Source: Kitasatospora sp. GAS204B
GTDB lineage: Bacteria > Actinomycetota > Actinomycetes > Streptomycetales > Streptomycetaceae
Length of the DNA stretch: 64,000 bases
Direction: 5' to 3'
NCBI RefSeq assembly: GCF_029892155.1
Contig: NZ_JARZAG010000015.1
Location: 124,001 to 188,000, forward strand
The position numbers and the translations under genes are program-made. Position 1 is the first letter of the stretch. Each line of letters starts with the position of its first letter. Shown here one piece after another: positions 26,307 to 34,621 of this stretch. Below the pieces are notes generated by a model. The model ran no database searches. It saw nothing but the letters and a program-made list of their open reading frames with translations, and was not told the DNA's origin.

Positions 26307-27536
26307 ATGAGTGCCGTGGGGAAGTGCCGTTCGGCCGTCGAGCTGACGGGTGGCCAGGTGCTCGCCTGGTCGTTCCTCGGGCGGCTGCCGGCCGCGATGT
26401 GCGCGATCGGCACGCTGCTGATGGTCAGCCAGCAGACCGGCAGCGTCTGGCGCGGCTCGGCCGTCGCCGGCGCCCTGGCCCTGGGTCAGGCCACCGGCGG
26501 GCCAGTGGTCGGCCGGACCGCCGACCGGCACGGTCAGCGCCGGGTCGGCCTGGTCGCCGCCGGGGTCAACGCGCTGGCCATCCTCGCCCTGGTGGCCGCC
26601 GTGCGGGAGCACGCCGCGTTCGGCTGGCAGTTGGCGCTCGCCGCGCTGGTCGGGCTCTCGGTGCCGCTGGTCGGCCCGCTCTCGCGCAGCCGCTGGCTCT
26701 GGCTGGCGGACGGACAGGAGGAGCAGACGGCGGCGGCCCTCTGGCTGGACGGCCTGCTCGACGAGATCAGCTTCACCAGCGGTCCGGCGGTGGTCGGCGT
26801 GCTGGCCACCCTGATCGACCCGGCCGCCGGGCTGCTGCTGGCGGCCGCCCTGGTCGGGGTCTGCGGCACGCTCTTCGCCCGGCACCCGACGGCGGCGCCG
26901 GGCACCGGGGGCGGCGGCCCATCGCGGACCTCGGCCCGCCTGCTGAGCGTGCCGTACGGGCTGCTGCTGGCCGGGATCGCGCTGCTCGGCGTGGTCTTCG
27001 GCTCGATCCAGGTCGGGGTCACCGCGACCACCGGGCACCTGGGCCATGCCGGGGCGGCCGGGCTGGTCTACGGACTGATGGGCGCGGTGAGCGCCTGTTC
27101 GGGCATCGCGATGGCGGCGCTGCCGGCCCGCTTCGACCTGCCCGCCAGGCTGCGGGCCGGCACCGTCCTGCTGCTGGCCGCCGCGCTGGTGCTGCCGCTG
27201 CTCGGGCACACGCTGGGCGGGCTCGCGGTGGCGGTGGGCTGCGTGGGACTGGCCGTGGCGCCGCAGATGATCACGATGTTCGGCCTGGTCGAGCGGACGG
27301 TGCCCACCGAGCGGCTGGGCGAGGCGATGGCCGGCCTGGTCAGCAGCATCACCCTGGCCCAGTCGGCGGGCACCGTGGCGGCGGGCTGGGCCGCGGCCCG
27401 CAGTGGCCCGGGCGCACCGTTCTGGGTCACCTGCGCGGCGGCGGGCGCTGCCCTGCTGCTGGCGGCCGGCACCGCGACCAGCCGCCGCTACCAGCGGCCC
27501 GAACCCGCCGATCAGGCCGTCCTCTCGACGGTCTGA
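26307..27536 (+). CDS. MFS transporter
   Basis: About 409 residues with roughly twelve hydrophobic segments. The motif A-like GGPVVGRTADRHGQRRVG between the second and third helices identifies the major facilitator superfamily. The acid-rich loop EEQTAAALWLDGLLDEISF after helix five is unusual. Substrate unknown; export of a small molecule is most likely. The ATG at 26307 is preferred to the 20-residue Arg/Gly-rich extension from 26247. Confidence 0.85.
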   Translation: MSAVGKCRSAVELTGGQVLAWSFLGRLPAAMCAIGTLLMVSQQTGSVWRGSAVAGALALGQATGGPVVGRTADRHGQRRVGLVAAGVNALAILALVAAVREHAAFGWQLALAALVGLSVPLVGPLSRSRWLWLADGQEEQTAAALWLDGLLDEISFTSGPAVVGVLATLIDPAAGLLLAAALVGVCGTLFARHPTAAPGTGGGGPSRTSARLLSVPYGLLLAGIALLGVVFGSIQVGVTATTGHLGHAGAAGLVYGLMGAVSACSGIAMAALPARFDLPARLRAGTVLLLAAALVLPLLGHTLGGLAVAVGCVGLAVAPQMITMFGLVERTVPTERLGEAMAGLVSSITLAQSAGTVAAGWAAARSGPGAPFWVTCAAAGAALLLAAGTATSRRYQRPEPADQAVLSTV

Positions 27537-27620
27537 GGCTCCGCCGGCTCCCAGCTCCCAGCTCCCAGTCACGCTCGGCGGGCCGGCGCTGCGTGGTGTG
27601 CCGGCCGACCTGCGCCTGCC

Positions 27621-27739
27621 TCCTGCTTTCTGCTTTCTGCTTTCTGCCTTCTGCCTTCTGCCTTCCGCCTTCCGCCTTCCGCCTTCCGCCTTCCGCCTTC
27701 CGCCTTCCGCCTTCCGCCTTCCGCCTTCCGCCTTCCGCT
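27621..27739. repeat. Heptamer minisatellite, 17 copies
   Basis: Seventeen uninterrupted 7-bp units on the + strand: six TCCTGCT/TTCTGCT/TTCTGCC variants followed by eleven TTCCGCC/TTCCGCT units, so the array grades from one variant to the next. Just upstream GCTCCCA is repeated three times (27547-27567). It lies between the MFS gene and the IMPase gene and has no coding role. Confidence 0.95.
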
Positions 27740-27848
27740 TCCTACCCCTGCCTCCTACCGCCCCGCCGAGCGCCCAGCCGGTGGCCGGCGCGCGTCGCGG
27801 CGCGCCGAGCGTGCGAGAGTGGTAGCCGAGCGAAGGGAGCGGAACGGC

Positions 27849-28655
27849 GTGCTCATGGAGAAGGTGGCCGAGATCCTCGCCGAGGCTTCGGCGCAGGCCG
27901 TTGAGCCGCGGTTCCGGGCGCTGGCGGCCGGCGAGGTGATCGAGAAGGCCCCCGGGGACATGGTGACCATCGCCGACCGCGAGGCCGAGCTGATCATCAC
28001 CCGGCGGCTGCGCGAGGTGCTGCCCCTTCCGGTGGTGGGCGAGGAGGCGGTGGCCGCCGATCCCAAACTCGCCCGGGCACTGCACAACGAGCCCGCCTGC
28101 TGGCTGGTCGACCCGGTCGACGGGACCGCCAACTTCGTCGCCGGGCGCCCCGACTTCGCCGTGATGGCCTCGCTGGTCCGGGACGGCGAGGCGGTCGCGG
28201 CCTGGATCTGGCAGCCGATGACCCGCACCGCCTACAGCGCCGAACTGGGCGCGGGCGCCTGGCGCGACGGCCACCGGCTGACCCGCCCGCCGGCCGGCCC
28301 GGACCCGGCCCGCTGGCGTGGCGCGGCCAAGCCCTACCTGCGCCGCGGCCGGTTCCCCGGCCTGAGCGCCGACCCGTCCGCCTTCGGGCAGTTGACGGAG
28401 GGTCGGCGATCGGTCGGCATCGAGTACCCGCTGATCGCCGACAGCGAGCTGGACTTCCTGGTCTACTGGCGCACGCTGCCCTGGGACCACGCCCCCGGCT
28501 CGCTGCTGGTCCGCGAGAGCGGCGGCGTCTCGGCCCGCCTGGACGGCTCCCCCTACCGCCCCGACCCGCCCGGCGGCGAGGACGGTCTGCTGGTCGCCTG
28601 CGACCCGCAGACCTGGGAGCGGACCCGCGCGATCCTGCTCGGGCTGCCCGGTTAG
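27849..28655 (+). CDS. Inositol-monophosphatase-family phosphatase
   Basis: About 268 residues. The Mg/Li-dependent phosphatase motifs are present: GDMVTIADREAE, GEEAV, the metal motif DPVDGTANF (88-96) and the late WDHAPGSLLVRESGG. It should dephosphorylate inositol-1-phosphate, histidinol phosphate or a related sugar phosphate. AGGGAG 9 bases before the GTG at 27849 supports this start, although the ATG at 27855 is close. The heptamer repeat lies directly upstream in the promoter region. Confidence 0.9.
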   Translation: MLMEKVAEILAEASAQAVEPRFRALAAGEVIEKAPGDMVTIADREAELIITRRLREVLPLPVVGEEAVAADPKLARALHNEPACWLVDPVDGTANFVAGRPDFAVMASLVRDGEAVAAWIWQPMTRTAYSAELGAGAWRDGHRLTRPPAGPDPARWRGAAKPYLRRGRFPGLSADPSAFGQLTEGRRSVGIEYPLIADSELDFLVYWRTLPWDHAPGSLLVRESGGVSARLDGSPYRPDPPGGEDGLLVACDPQTWERTRAILLGLPG

Positions 28656-28731
28656 ACCTGTTCGCAGGGCCCATCCGCTGCGATCATGCTCCCCCGCCCG
28701 CGGCAGCCGTTCGCCGCTCCCCCGTCGCCGG

Positions 28732-29943
28732 TCACCAGAGCACCGGGAGCCGCTCCGGCAGGCGCTTGATGAAGCCGGGTCGCCAGGCCAGCTGCTCCAC
28801 CGGCAGCGCCAGCCGCAGGCCGGGCAGCCGCTGCACCAGCGCGGTCAGCGCGATCTCCGCGTGCGTGCGGCCGAGGGCGGAGGCGGGGCAGAAGTGTCGG
28901 CCGCCACCGAAGGCCAGGTGCGGGTTGCTCACCCGGTCGAAATCGATCTTCTCCGGCTCGGGGAAGACCTCCGGATCGTAGTTGGCACCCTCGATCAGCA
29001 CCAGCACCAGCTCGCCGGCCCTGATCTCCACCTCGCCGAGCTTGACGTCGGCGAGCGCGATGCGGGGCAGCGCGTCGCCGATCGAGAGGTTGTAGCGCAG
29101 CAGCTCGTCCACCGCGCGCCCGATCACGGCCGGTTCGGCGCGCAGCCGGTCGGCCAGCTCGGGCTGTTGGGCCAGCGCGATGATCGCGTGCTGCAGGAAG
29201 GCCGAGGTGCTCACCGCGCCCGCGCCGAAGAGCGAGAGGGCCACGGTGGCCAGCAGCTCGTCGCTCACCTGCTCCGAGACCTCCGGCGAGCGCCGCAGCT
29301 CGACGAACCGGCCGAGCAGACCCCGTGTGGGTGCCGGGTCGGCGTTCAGCCGGTCCAGCAGGTAGCCGAGGTCCTTGTACCAGTTGGGAGTCGAGCCCTC
29401 GAAGGGCTGCGGGCTGGTGATGAAGGCGACGTCGATGCCGGACATCAACCGCCGCCAGTCGTCGGTGGGGATGCCGATCAGCCGGCAGTGCAACGCGGCG
29501 GAGTACGGCTCGGCGAAGGCGTCCCGCAGGTCGGCGGGCGCGCCCTCGGCGATCACCCGGTCGAGCAACCGGTGCGCCTGTGCCTCCAGCCAGCTGCCCA
29601 ACTCCCGGTCGGCGCGCGGCGAGAGGGTCTTCATCACGGCGTCGCGCAGCCCGGCGCTGTTGATGTTGCCCATGTTGTTGACCACCTCCGGCGGGATGGT
29701 CAGCGCGTACTGGCGCGGCACGCCGGGGTTGGCGGTGTCCTTGAGGCTGAACCGGTCGTCCTCCAGCACCTGCTTGGCCAGCTGGTAGTTGCTCACCAAC
29801 CAGGCCTCGTCACCGGTCATGGTCCGGACCCGGGCCACCGGCTGCTCCGCGCGCAGCCGCTCGGCCTCGGCGGGGAGCACGTCACCGCGGCGGGAGAGGG
29901 GGAAGGGCGGCAGCTCGGTGCGGGGCGTCGTACTGGTGGTCAT
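28732..29943 (-). CDS. Cytochrome P450, CYP121-like
   Basis: 403 residues. Heme ligand Cys352 lies in FGGGRHFC and the ExxR pair in DELLR (280-283). The I-helix reads FGAGAVST (239-246), lacking the usual acid-Thr pair exactly as in Mycobacterium tuberculosis CYP121. From memory of CYP121A1, the agreement is striking elsewhere: IPPEVVNNMGN (83-93), ALHCRLIGIP, LVLVLIEGANYDPE and the final PERLPVLW. Equivalents of CYP121 Asn85, Phe168, Trp182 and Ser237 are kept (Asn90, Phe174, Trp188, Ser245), but Arg386 is Lys393 and Gln385 is Ile392. CYP121 couples the two tyrosine rings of cyclo(Tyr-Tyr). The gene starts 64 bases after a cyclodipeptide synthase, so it very probably oxidises that product. 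Confidence 0.93.
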   Translation of the reverse strand: MTTSTTPRTELPPFPLSRRGDVLPAEAERLRAEQPVARVRTMTGDEAWLVSNYQLAKQVLEDDRFSLKDTANPGVPRQYALTIPPEVVNNMGNINSAGLRDAVMKTLSPRADRELGSWLEAQAHRLLDRVIAEGAPADLRDAFAEPYSAALHCRLIGIPTDDWRRLMSGIDVAFITSPQPFEGSTPNWYKDLGYLLDRLNADPAPTRGLLGRFVELRRSPEVSEQVSDELLATVALSLFGAGAVSTSAFLQHAIIALAQQPELADRLRAEPAVIGRAVDELLRYNLSIGDALPRIALADVKLGEVEIRAGELVLVLIEGANYDPEVFPEPEKIDFDRVSNPHLAFGGGRHFCPASALGRTHAEIALTALVQRLPGLRLALPVEQLAWRPGFIKRLPERLPVLW

Positions 29944-30007
29944 GAACGTAGTTCTCCTTGGTTCGATGCGAGTTGGCGCGGGTCAGGTCAGCGGGAGGAA
30001 CGTGGGC

Positions 30008-30787
30008 TCAGGCCGCGACGGCCTCCTCCACGGCCTCTCCGGCGGATTCCTCGGTGGCTTCTCCGGTGGCTTCCCCGGAGGCTTCCGCCGCCGCGGTCGG
30101 GCGGACCACCGCGTAGCCCTGCTCGGGCACCGCCCGCAGCCCCTCGGTGCGCCCGAACAGCACCGGAGTGAGCGGGAGTTCGACGTGGTAGCAGGAGATC
30201 GAACTGGCCTTGCCGAGCAGCGCCGGGGTGTCCAGGAAGAACGGCAGCTCGGCGCAGATGTACCGCAGGCCCGCGGCCAACTGCCGCTCGTCGGCGGCCA
30301 CTCCGGCCGGCAGCCGGGAGCTCAGGAAGGCCCGCGCCATGCCCTCGGCGGCGGCTCGGAAGACCGGGTCGTCCCGCAGCGCGACCGCGACCTCGGCGTG
30401 CAGGCGCCGGTAGGCGGGGTCGGGGAGGAAATCGGAGAGGGCATGCATGGCGACACCGGTCAACCCGGCCTCCTCGACGCCGCGCTGGATCCGCCGGGCC
30501 GTGGTCTTGACCTCCTTGGTGGCCCGGCGCCGGGCGTGCTCCGGGGTGTAGCCGAAGGCCTCGAACTGCGTGTCGACGTACAGGTCGGCGTGGACGATGT
30601 CGATCGAGTCGAAGAACTCGCGCCCCCAGCTGACGAGTTCGCTGATCCGATGGGTACTGAAGTAGCTGTTTCCGGGACTCACGCCGATCAGCAGGTGGTC
30701 ACCGCGCTCCCAAACCTGCCGGCAGCGGTCGGAGAAGGGCAGGGCCTGGTACGGGCTGGGCTTGGTGCTCATGAGCGCGTCGCTCAT
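30008..30787 (-). CDS. Cyclodipeptide synthase (tRNA-dependent, NYH type)
   Basis: 259 residues. CDPSs take two aminoacyl-tRNAs and make a diketopiperazine by a ping-pong mechanism. HLLIGVSPGNSYFS carries the nucleophile Ser37 and Asn40; YICAE gives Tyr176 and Glu180; SCYHVELPLTP gives Tyr200-His201. These define the NYH subfamily and align with AlbC residues 37, 40, 178, 182, 202 and 203 (AlbC from memory). The first substrate pocket keeps Leu33, Gly35 and Leu117 but has Phe183 and Ser198 where AlbC has Leu, so the product may not be cyclo(Phe-Leu). Residues 232-259 form a repetitive acidic tail. GGAGG lies 7 bases before the ATG at 30787. First gene of a two-gene unit with the CYP121-like P450. 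Confidence 0.95.
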   Translation of the reverse strand: MSDALMSTKPSPYQALPFSDRCRQVWERGDHLLIGVSPGNSYFSTHRISELVSWGREFFDSIDIVHADLYVDTQFEAFGYTPEHARRRATKEVKTTARRIQRGVEEAGLTGVAMHALSDFLPDPAYRRLHAEVAVALRDDPVFRAAAEGMARAFLSSRLPAGVAADERQLAAGLRYICAELPFFLDTPALLGKASSISCYHVELPLTPVLFGRTEGLRAVPEQGYAVVRPTAAAEASGEATGEATEESAGEAVEEAVAA

Positions 30788-30814
30788 TACGCGGCCTCCG
30801 CGTCGCATGGCTGG

Positions 30815-30836
30815 GTGCACCAAATCATTGGTGTAC
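30815..30836. promoter_or_regulatory. Inverted repeat upstream of the cyclodipeptide synthase
   Basis: GTGCACCAA (30815-30823) and TTGGTGTAC (30828-30836) pair at 8 of 9 positions around a 4-base spacer, 27-49 bases before the start codon. The position fits an operator over the promoter or early leader. No regulator gene adjoins it. Confidence 0.55.
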
Positions 30837-31547
30837 GCAGCGAATCAGGGATTTAGACAAGGAACAAGCGGCACAAGGGGGCGCGCCAGGGGAATACGCC
30901 CGGCCGACGGGAGCCCGACCAGGCGTGGCGGCAGCCCAATGGGGCGCGCGAACTGACGCGCACTCGGCCGGCCGCGCGCAGCAACGCGCACGGGCGCGCA
31001 GCCGTGTGCGGCTATTGACGTGCGTTCATCGGAATGTGACGCTGAATTCACGCCCGGCGGAACTCGGCAACCACTCGGCAGGCCGCGCGGTGCGGTCCCC
31101 TCCGGACGAGAGGTCGTGGCTCAGCCGGCGCGGCGGGCCGCGCCTAATCTCGGCAGCACCTGGACCGGGGGCGCGCCGTCGGGGATGGACACCACGGACG
31201 CCGGGGCCGTGGCCGGCCGCGCCCGATCGCTACGACATGCCGCAGCCACCGCGAACTCGCGGTTGCGCATGACGAGTCCCCCTCGCGCCGCTAGTCCCTG
31301 GGAGCCGTGTGCTCCCGGTGTGGCGGCGACTACTAGACGTTATCTCCGCCGCTCGGGAGATCCGCAAGCATTGGCCGCCGGTTGGCGGGAATGTGCGCGA
31401 GGCACGGCCGAAAATCGTCGTTTCGGGGCCGCTCCGCGCTGCGCTCCCAGCTTTTTCCGGGCGTTTCGACAGCGCACTGGAATGTTTCCCGGAAATCCTC
31501 ACACAGAGTCACCACAATGTGGCTTCCTCCAATTTCGGGGCGCTTTT
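30837..31547. other. Non-coding region upstream of the cyclodipeptide locus
   Basis: About 700 bases without a convincing gene between the CDPS start and the 3' end of the decarboxylase. It has lower-GC patches (31000-31060 and 31330-31550) and small hairpins such as CCGCG-aact-CGCGG at about 31250 and GGGAGC-cgtgt-GCTCCC at about 31298. Only weak, partial open frames are present. Confidence 0.5.
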
Positions 31548-33143
31548 CTAGGTCCGCGCTGTATCCCCCGAGGCTGTCCGGCCGCCGCCCGACCACTCCG
31601 TCCGACCGGCCTCCTCGACCACCAGGTCCAGCAGCCGGACCAATTCGGCTTCGGTGGTATGCGGATTGAGCATGGTGAGCTTGAGGCGGACCAGACCCTC
31701 CGTCACTCCTGGTACAGGAGAGGGAAGTTCGGTGCGTCCGAGGACGGCTCGCCCGCTCGCCAGCAACCGGCGGCGCAGCTCGGCGTTGAAGGCGTCGACG
31801 GCCGCCGGATCCGCGCGCCCGGCCGGGTCGGCGGGCAGCGCGCGGAAGAGCACGGTGGTCAGCAGCGGGTCGCAGTACAGCTCCAGCTCGGTGCGGGTCC
31901 GGATCAGCTCGGCCGCCGCCTGGGCCAACTCGTGGCAGCGGTCGACCAGTCGCCCGAGGCCGGCCCGGCCCAGGGTGCGCAGGGTGACCGCGATCGAGAA
32001 GGCGTCGGCCCGGCGGGTGGTGCGCAACGAGCGGCCGAGCAGGCTCGGATAGCCGGCCGCCTCGTCGTCGGCCGGGTTGAGATAGGCGGCGCGACGGGCC
32101 AGCGAGGCGTAGCTCTCGGCGCGGCGGACCAGGAAGATCCCGGCCGCCACCGGCTGCCAGCCCAGCTTGTGCCAGTCCAGCGAGAGCGAGTCGGCCCGGT
32201 GCAGGCCCTCCAGCAGCGGGGCCAGCTTGTCGGAGAGCAGCGCGCCGCCGCCGTACGCGGCGTCCACGTGCAGCCAGGCGCCGTGCTCGGCGGCCAGGTC
32301 GGCGCAGCGGTGCAGCGGGTCGATCGCCCCGGTGTCGGTGGTGCCGGCGGTGGCGACCACGGCGAGCGGCAGCCAGCCGGCCCGCCGTGCGGCGGTGAGC
32401 GCTGCGGCGAGCGCCGCCGGGTCCATCCGCTGGTCGCGGTCGACCTCGATCGGGACCACCGCGCGCTCGCCGAGACCGAGCACGGCGGCGGCGCGCTGGA
32501 TCGAGAAGTGGGCGGCCCGGGAGGCGAAGATCCGCGGCTGGAGCGCGGGGTCGACGCCGTCCAGCTCCACCTGTCCGGGCAGCAGCTGGTCGCGGGCCAG
32601 CAGCAGGCCGAGCAGGTTGGACTCGGTGCCGCCCGAGGTGAGCACGCCGGCTGCCAGCTCCGGCCGGTAGCCGACCAGCGCGGCCAGTTCGGCCAGCAGT
32701 TCGGTCTCCAGCACGGTCGCGGCCGGGGCCTGGTCCCATGAGTCCAGCGAGGGATTGAGCACGCTGACCGCGAGGTCGGCGGCGACCGCGACGGCCAGCG
32801 GCGGGCAGTGCAGGTGCGCGGCGCAGGCCGGGTCGGCGGGGTCGGCGGCCCCGTGCGCCAGCAGTTCGGTGAGCGCGATCAGCGCGGCGGCGTCGGTCGG
32901 TGCCGTGGCGGCAGGCGTCATCGTGACCTCGGTGCCGCCCGGCGCGCCGAAGGCCTGGACCACCTGCGCGGCCAACTCGCCCGGCTCGCCGGCCGCCAGC
33001 GGGCCGCCCCGGCGAGCCGCGCCGACGGTCAGCGCGTCCAGCACGGCGGTGAGCAGCGGCCGCAGCGCCGCCGGGCCGGCCACCCCGCCCGCCAGCGGTG
33101 GCAGCTCGCCCTCTTGATGCTCCGTCAGCTGACGGTCGGTCAC
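31548..33143 (-). CDS. PLP-dependent L-2,4-diaminobutyrate decarboxylase family protein
   Basis: 531 residues of the group II decarboxylase fold. TSGGTESNLLGLL, the WLHVDAAYGGG loop and the PLP lysine in DWHKLGWQP are intact. The GTG at 33143 overlaps the stop of the aminotransferase (GTGA). Next to such an aminotransferase this family usually decarboxylates L-2,4-diaminobutyrate to 1,3-diaminopropane, a building block of hydroxamate siderophores (RhbB/DdC type). Alternative amino-acid substrates cannot be excluded from sequence. Confidence 0.88.
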   Translation of the reverse strand: MTDRQLTEHQEGELPPLAGGVAGPAALRPLLTAVLDALTVGAARRGGPLAAGEPGELAAQVVQAFGAPGGTEVTMTPAATAPTDAAALIALTELLAHGAADPADPACAAHLHCPPLAVAVAADLAVSVLNPSLDSWDQAPAATVLETELLAELAALVGYRPELAAGVLTSGGTESNLLGLLLARDQLLPGQVELDGVDPALQPRIFASRAAHFSIQRAAAVLGLGERAVVPIEVDRDQRMDPAALAAALTAARRAGWLPLAVVATAGTTDTGAIDPLHRCADLAAEHGAWLHVDAAYGGGALLSDKLAPLLEGLHRADSLSLDWHKLGWQPVAAGIFLVRRAESYASLARRAAYLNPADDEAAGYPSLLGRSLRTTRRADAFSIAVTLRTLGRAGLGRLVDRCHELAQAAAELIRTRTELELYCDPLLTTVLFRALPADPAGRADPAAVDAFNAELRRRLLASGRAVLGRTELPSPVPGVTEGLVRLKLTMLNPHTTEAELVRLLDLVVEEAGRTEWSGGGRTASGDTART

Positions 33144-34501
33144 GCCGCACCCGCGGTGGCCGCCGCGATCGCCTCGGCCAGCCGCTCCAGCACCGCGTCC
33201 GCCTGCTCGTCCGTGATGGTCAGCGGCGGCAGCAGCCGCAGCACCGCGTCGTGCCGCCCGCCCAGCTCGACGATCAGCCCGCGCGCCAGGCAGGCCGCCC
33301 GGACCCGCACCGCGAGCGCGGGGTCGGCCGGGTGGGCGCCGCAGGAGTCCGTCTCGCCCGCCGGGTCGACCAGTTCGACGCCGAGCATCAGGCCGCGTCC
33401 GCGCACGTCCCCGATCACCGGCAGCCGCTCCTGGAGCGCCGTCAGCCCGGCCAGCAGCCGCCGCCCGACCAGCGCCGCCCGCTCCGCCAGGCCGTGCGCG
33501 GCCACGTACCGCAGGGTCGCCGCGCCGGCCGCCATCGCCAGCGTGTTGCCGCGGAAGGTGCCGGTGTGCGCGCCGGGGCGCCAACTGTCGTACTCCTCCC
33601 GGTAGACCACCACCGCGAGCGGCAGGCTGCCGCCGATCGCCTTGGAGAGCACCATCGCGTCCGGCACGATCCCGCTGTGCTCGACGGCCCACATCGCGCC
33701 GGTCCGCCCGACCCCGGTCTGCACCTCGTCCAGGATCAGCGGGATGCCGCGCTCGGCGGTGATCCGGCGCATCTCGCGCAGCCAGCCGTCGGGCGCCGGC
33801 ACCGCGCCGCCCTCGCCCTGCACCGCCTCCACGATCATCGCGGCGGGTCGCACCACGCCGCCCGACGGGTCGTCGAGCAGCCGTTCGGTGTAGACGGCGG
33901 CCAGCCGCTCGGCCGCCGCGCCACCCATCCCGAACGGGCAGCGGTAGGCGTACGGGTACGGCAGCCGGGTGACCTCGCCGCCGCTGGGCAGCGGCTCCTT
34001 GACCGCGACGTTGCCGGTCACCGCGAGGGCGCCGGCGGTCATGCCGTGGTAGCCGCCGGTGAAGGCGAGCGCGCCGCGCCGCCCGGTGGCGGTCTGCATC
34101 AGCTTGAGCGCGGCCTCCACCGCGTCGGTGCCGGCCGGTCCGCAGAAGTGCACCCGGGCCCGCTCGGCGAAGGCCGCGGGCAGGCTCTCCAGCAGCGCGG
34201 TGGTGAAGTCGTCCTTCTCGGCGGTGGCCAGATCGAGCAGGTGCAGCGGTGCCCCGCTGTCCAGGGTGCGGCGGATGGCCGCCAGCACCACCGGGTGGTT
34301 GTGGCCCAGCGCCAGGGTGCCGGCACCGGAGAGGCAGTCGAGGTAGCGGCGACCGTCCGCACCCTCGACCGTCATGCCGCTGGCGCGCACCGGCACGATC
34401 GGGAAGGAGCGCGCGTAGGTGCGGGCGGCGGACTCGCGGACGCGCTGACGGCGCAGGATCGCGTCGCCGGCGAGCGGGGCGGGTTCGGCGGTGATGGTCA
34501 C
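33140..34501 (-). CDS. Diaminobutyrate--2-oxoglutarate aminotransferase
   Basis: 453 residues, class III PLP aminotransferase. SGAGTLALGHNHPVV, GPAGTDAVEAALKL, the LILDEVQTGVGRTG segment and the PLP lysine in VLSKAIGGSLP are all present. Length and motifs match the RhbA/Dat/EctB group that converts aspartate semialdehyde and glutamate to L-2,4-diaminobutyrate. The GTG start follows GGGAG by 8 bases. A near-consensus iron box sits 29 bases upstream, so the two-gene unit should be expressed under iron limitation. Confidence 0.92.
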   Translation of the reverse strand: MTITAEPAPLAGDAILRRQRVRESAARTYARSFPIVPVRASGMTVEGADGRRYLDCLSGAGTLALGHNHPVVLAAIRRTLDSGAPLHLLDLATAEKDDFTTALLESLPAAFAERARVHFCGPAGTDAVEAALKLMQTATGRRGALAFTGGYHGMTAGALAVTGNVAVKEPLPSGGEVTRLPYPYAYRCPFGMGGAAAERLAAVYTERLLDDPSGGVVRPAAMIVEAVQGEGGAVPAPDGWLREMRRITAERGIPLILDEVQTGVGRTGAMWAVEHSGIVPDAMVLSKAIGGSLPLAVVVYREEYDSWRPGAHTGTFRGNTLAMAAGAATLRYVAAHGLAERAALVGRRLLAGLTALQERLPVIGDVRGRGLMLGVELVDPAGETDSCGAHPADPALAVRVRAACLARGLIVELGGRHDAVLRLLPPLTITDEQADAVLERLAEAIAAATAGAA

Positions 34502-34529
34502 GAGGGAGCTCCCACAAGGCTGGCCAAAG

Positions 34530-34548
34530 TTAGGTTAGCCTTACCTTA
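34530..34548. promoter_or_regulatory. DmdR/IdeR-type iron box
   Basis: TTAGGTTAGCCTTACCTTA matches the 19-bp actinobacterial iron-box consensus TTAGGTTAGGCTAACCTAA at 16 of 19 positions. It lies 29-47 bases upstream of the aminotransferase start and about 75 bases before the divergent methyltransferase. Iron-loaded DmdR/IdeR would be expected to repress the diamine genes. Confidence 0.88.
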
Positions 34549-34621
34549 GTTCAGGGCCCGTCGGTTCCCTGCCGTGCTGTCAACGACACGCCCGCCCACA
34601 GGTCACGGGTACGCTGCGCGC

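Noticed and set aside
27621..27739. Regular repeats that might be a CRISPR array
   Set aside because: Units are 7 bp with no spacers and no cas genes nearby; it is a minisatellite.
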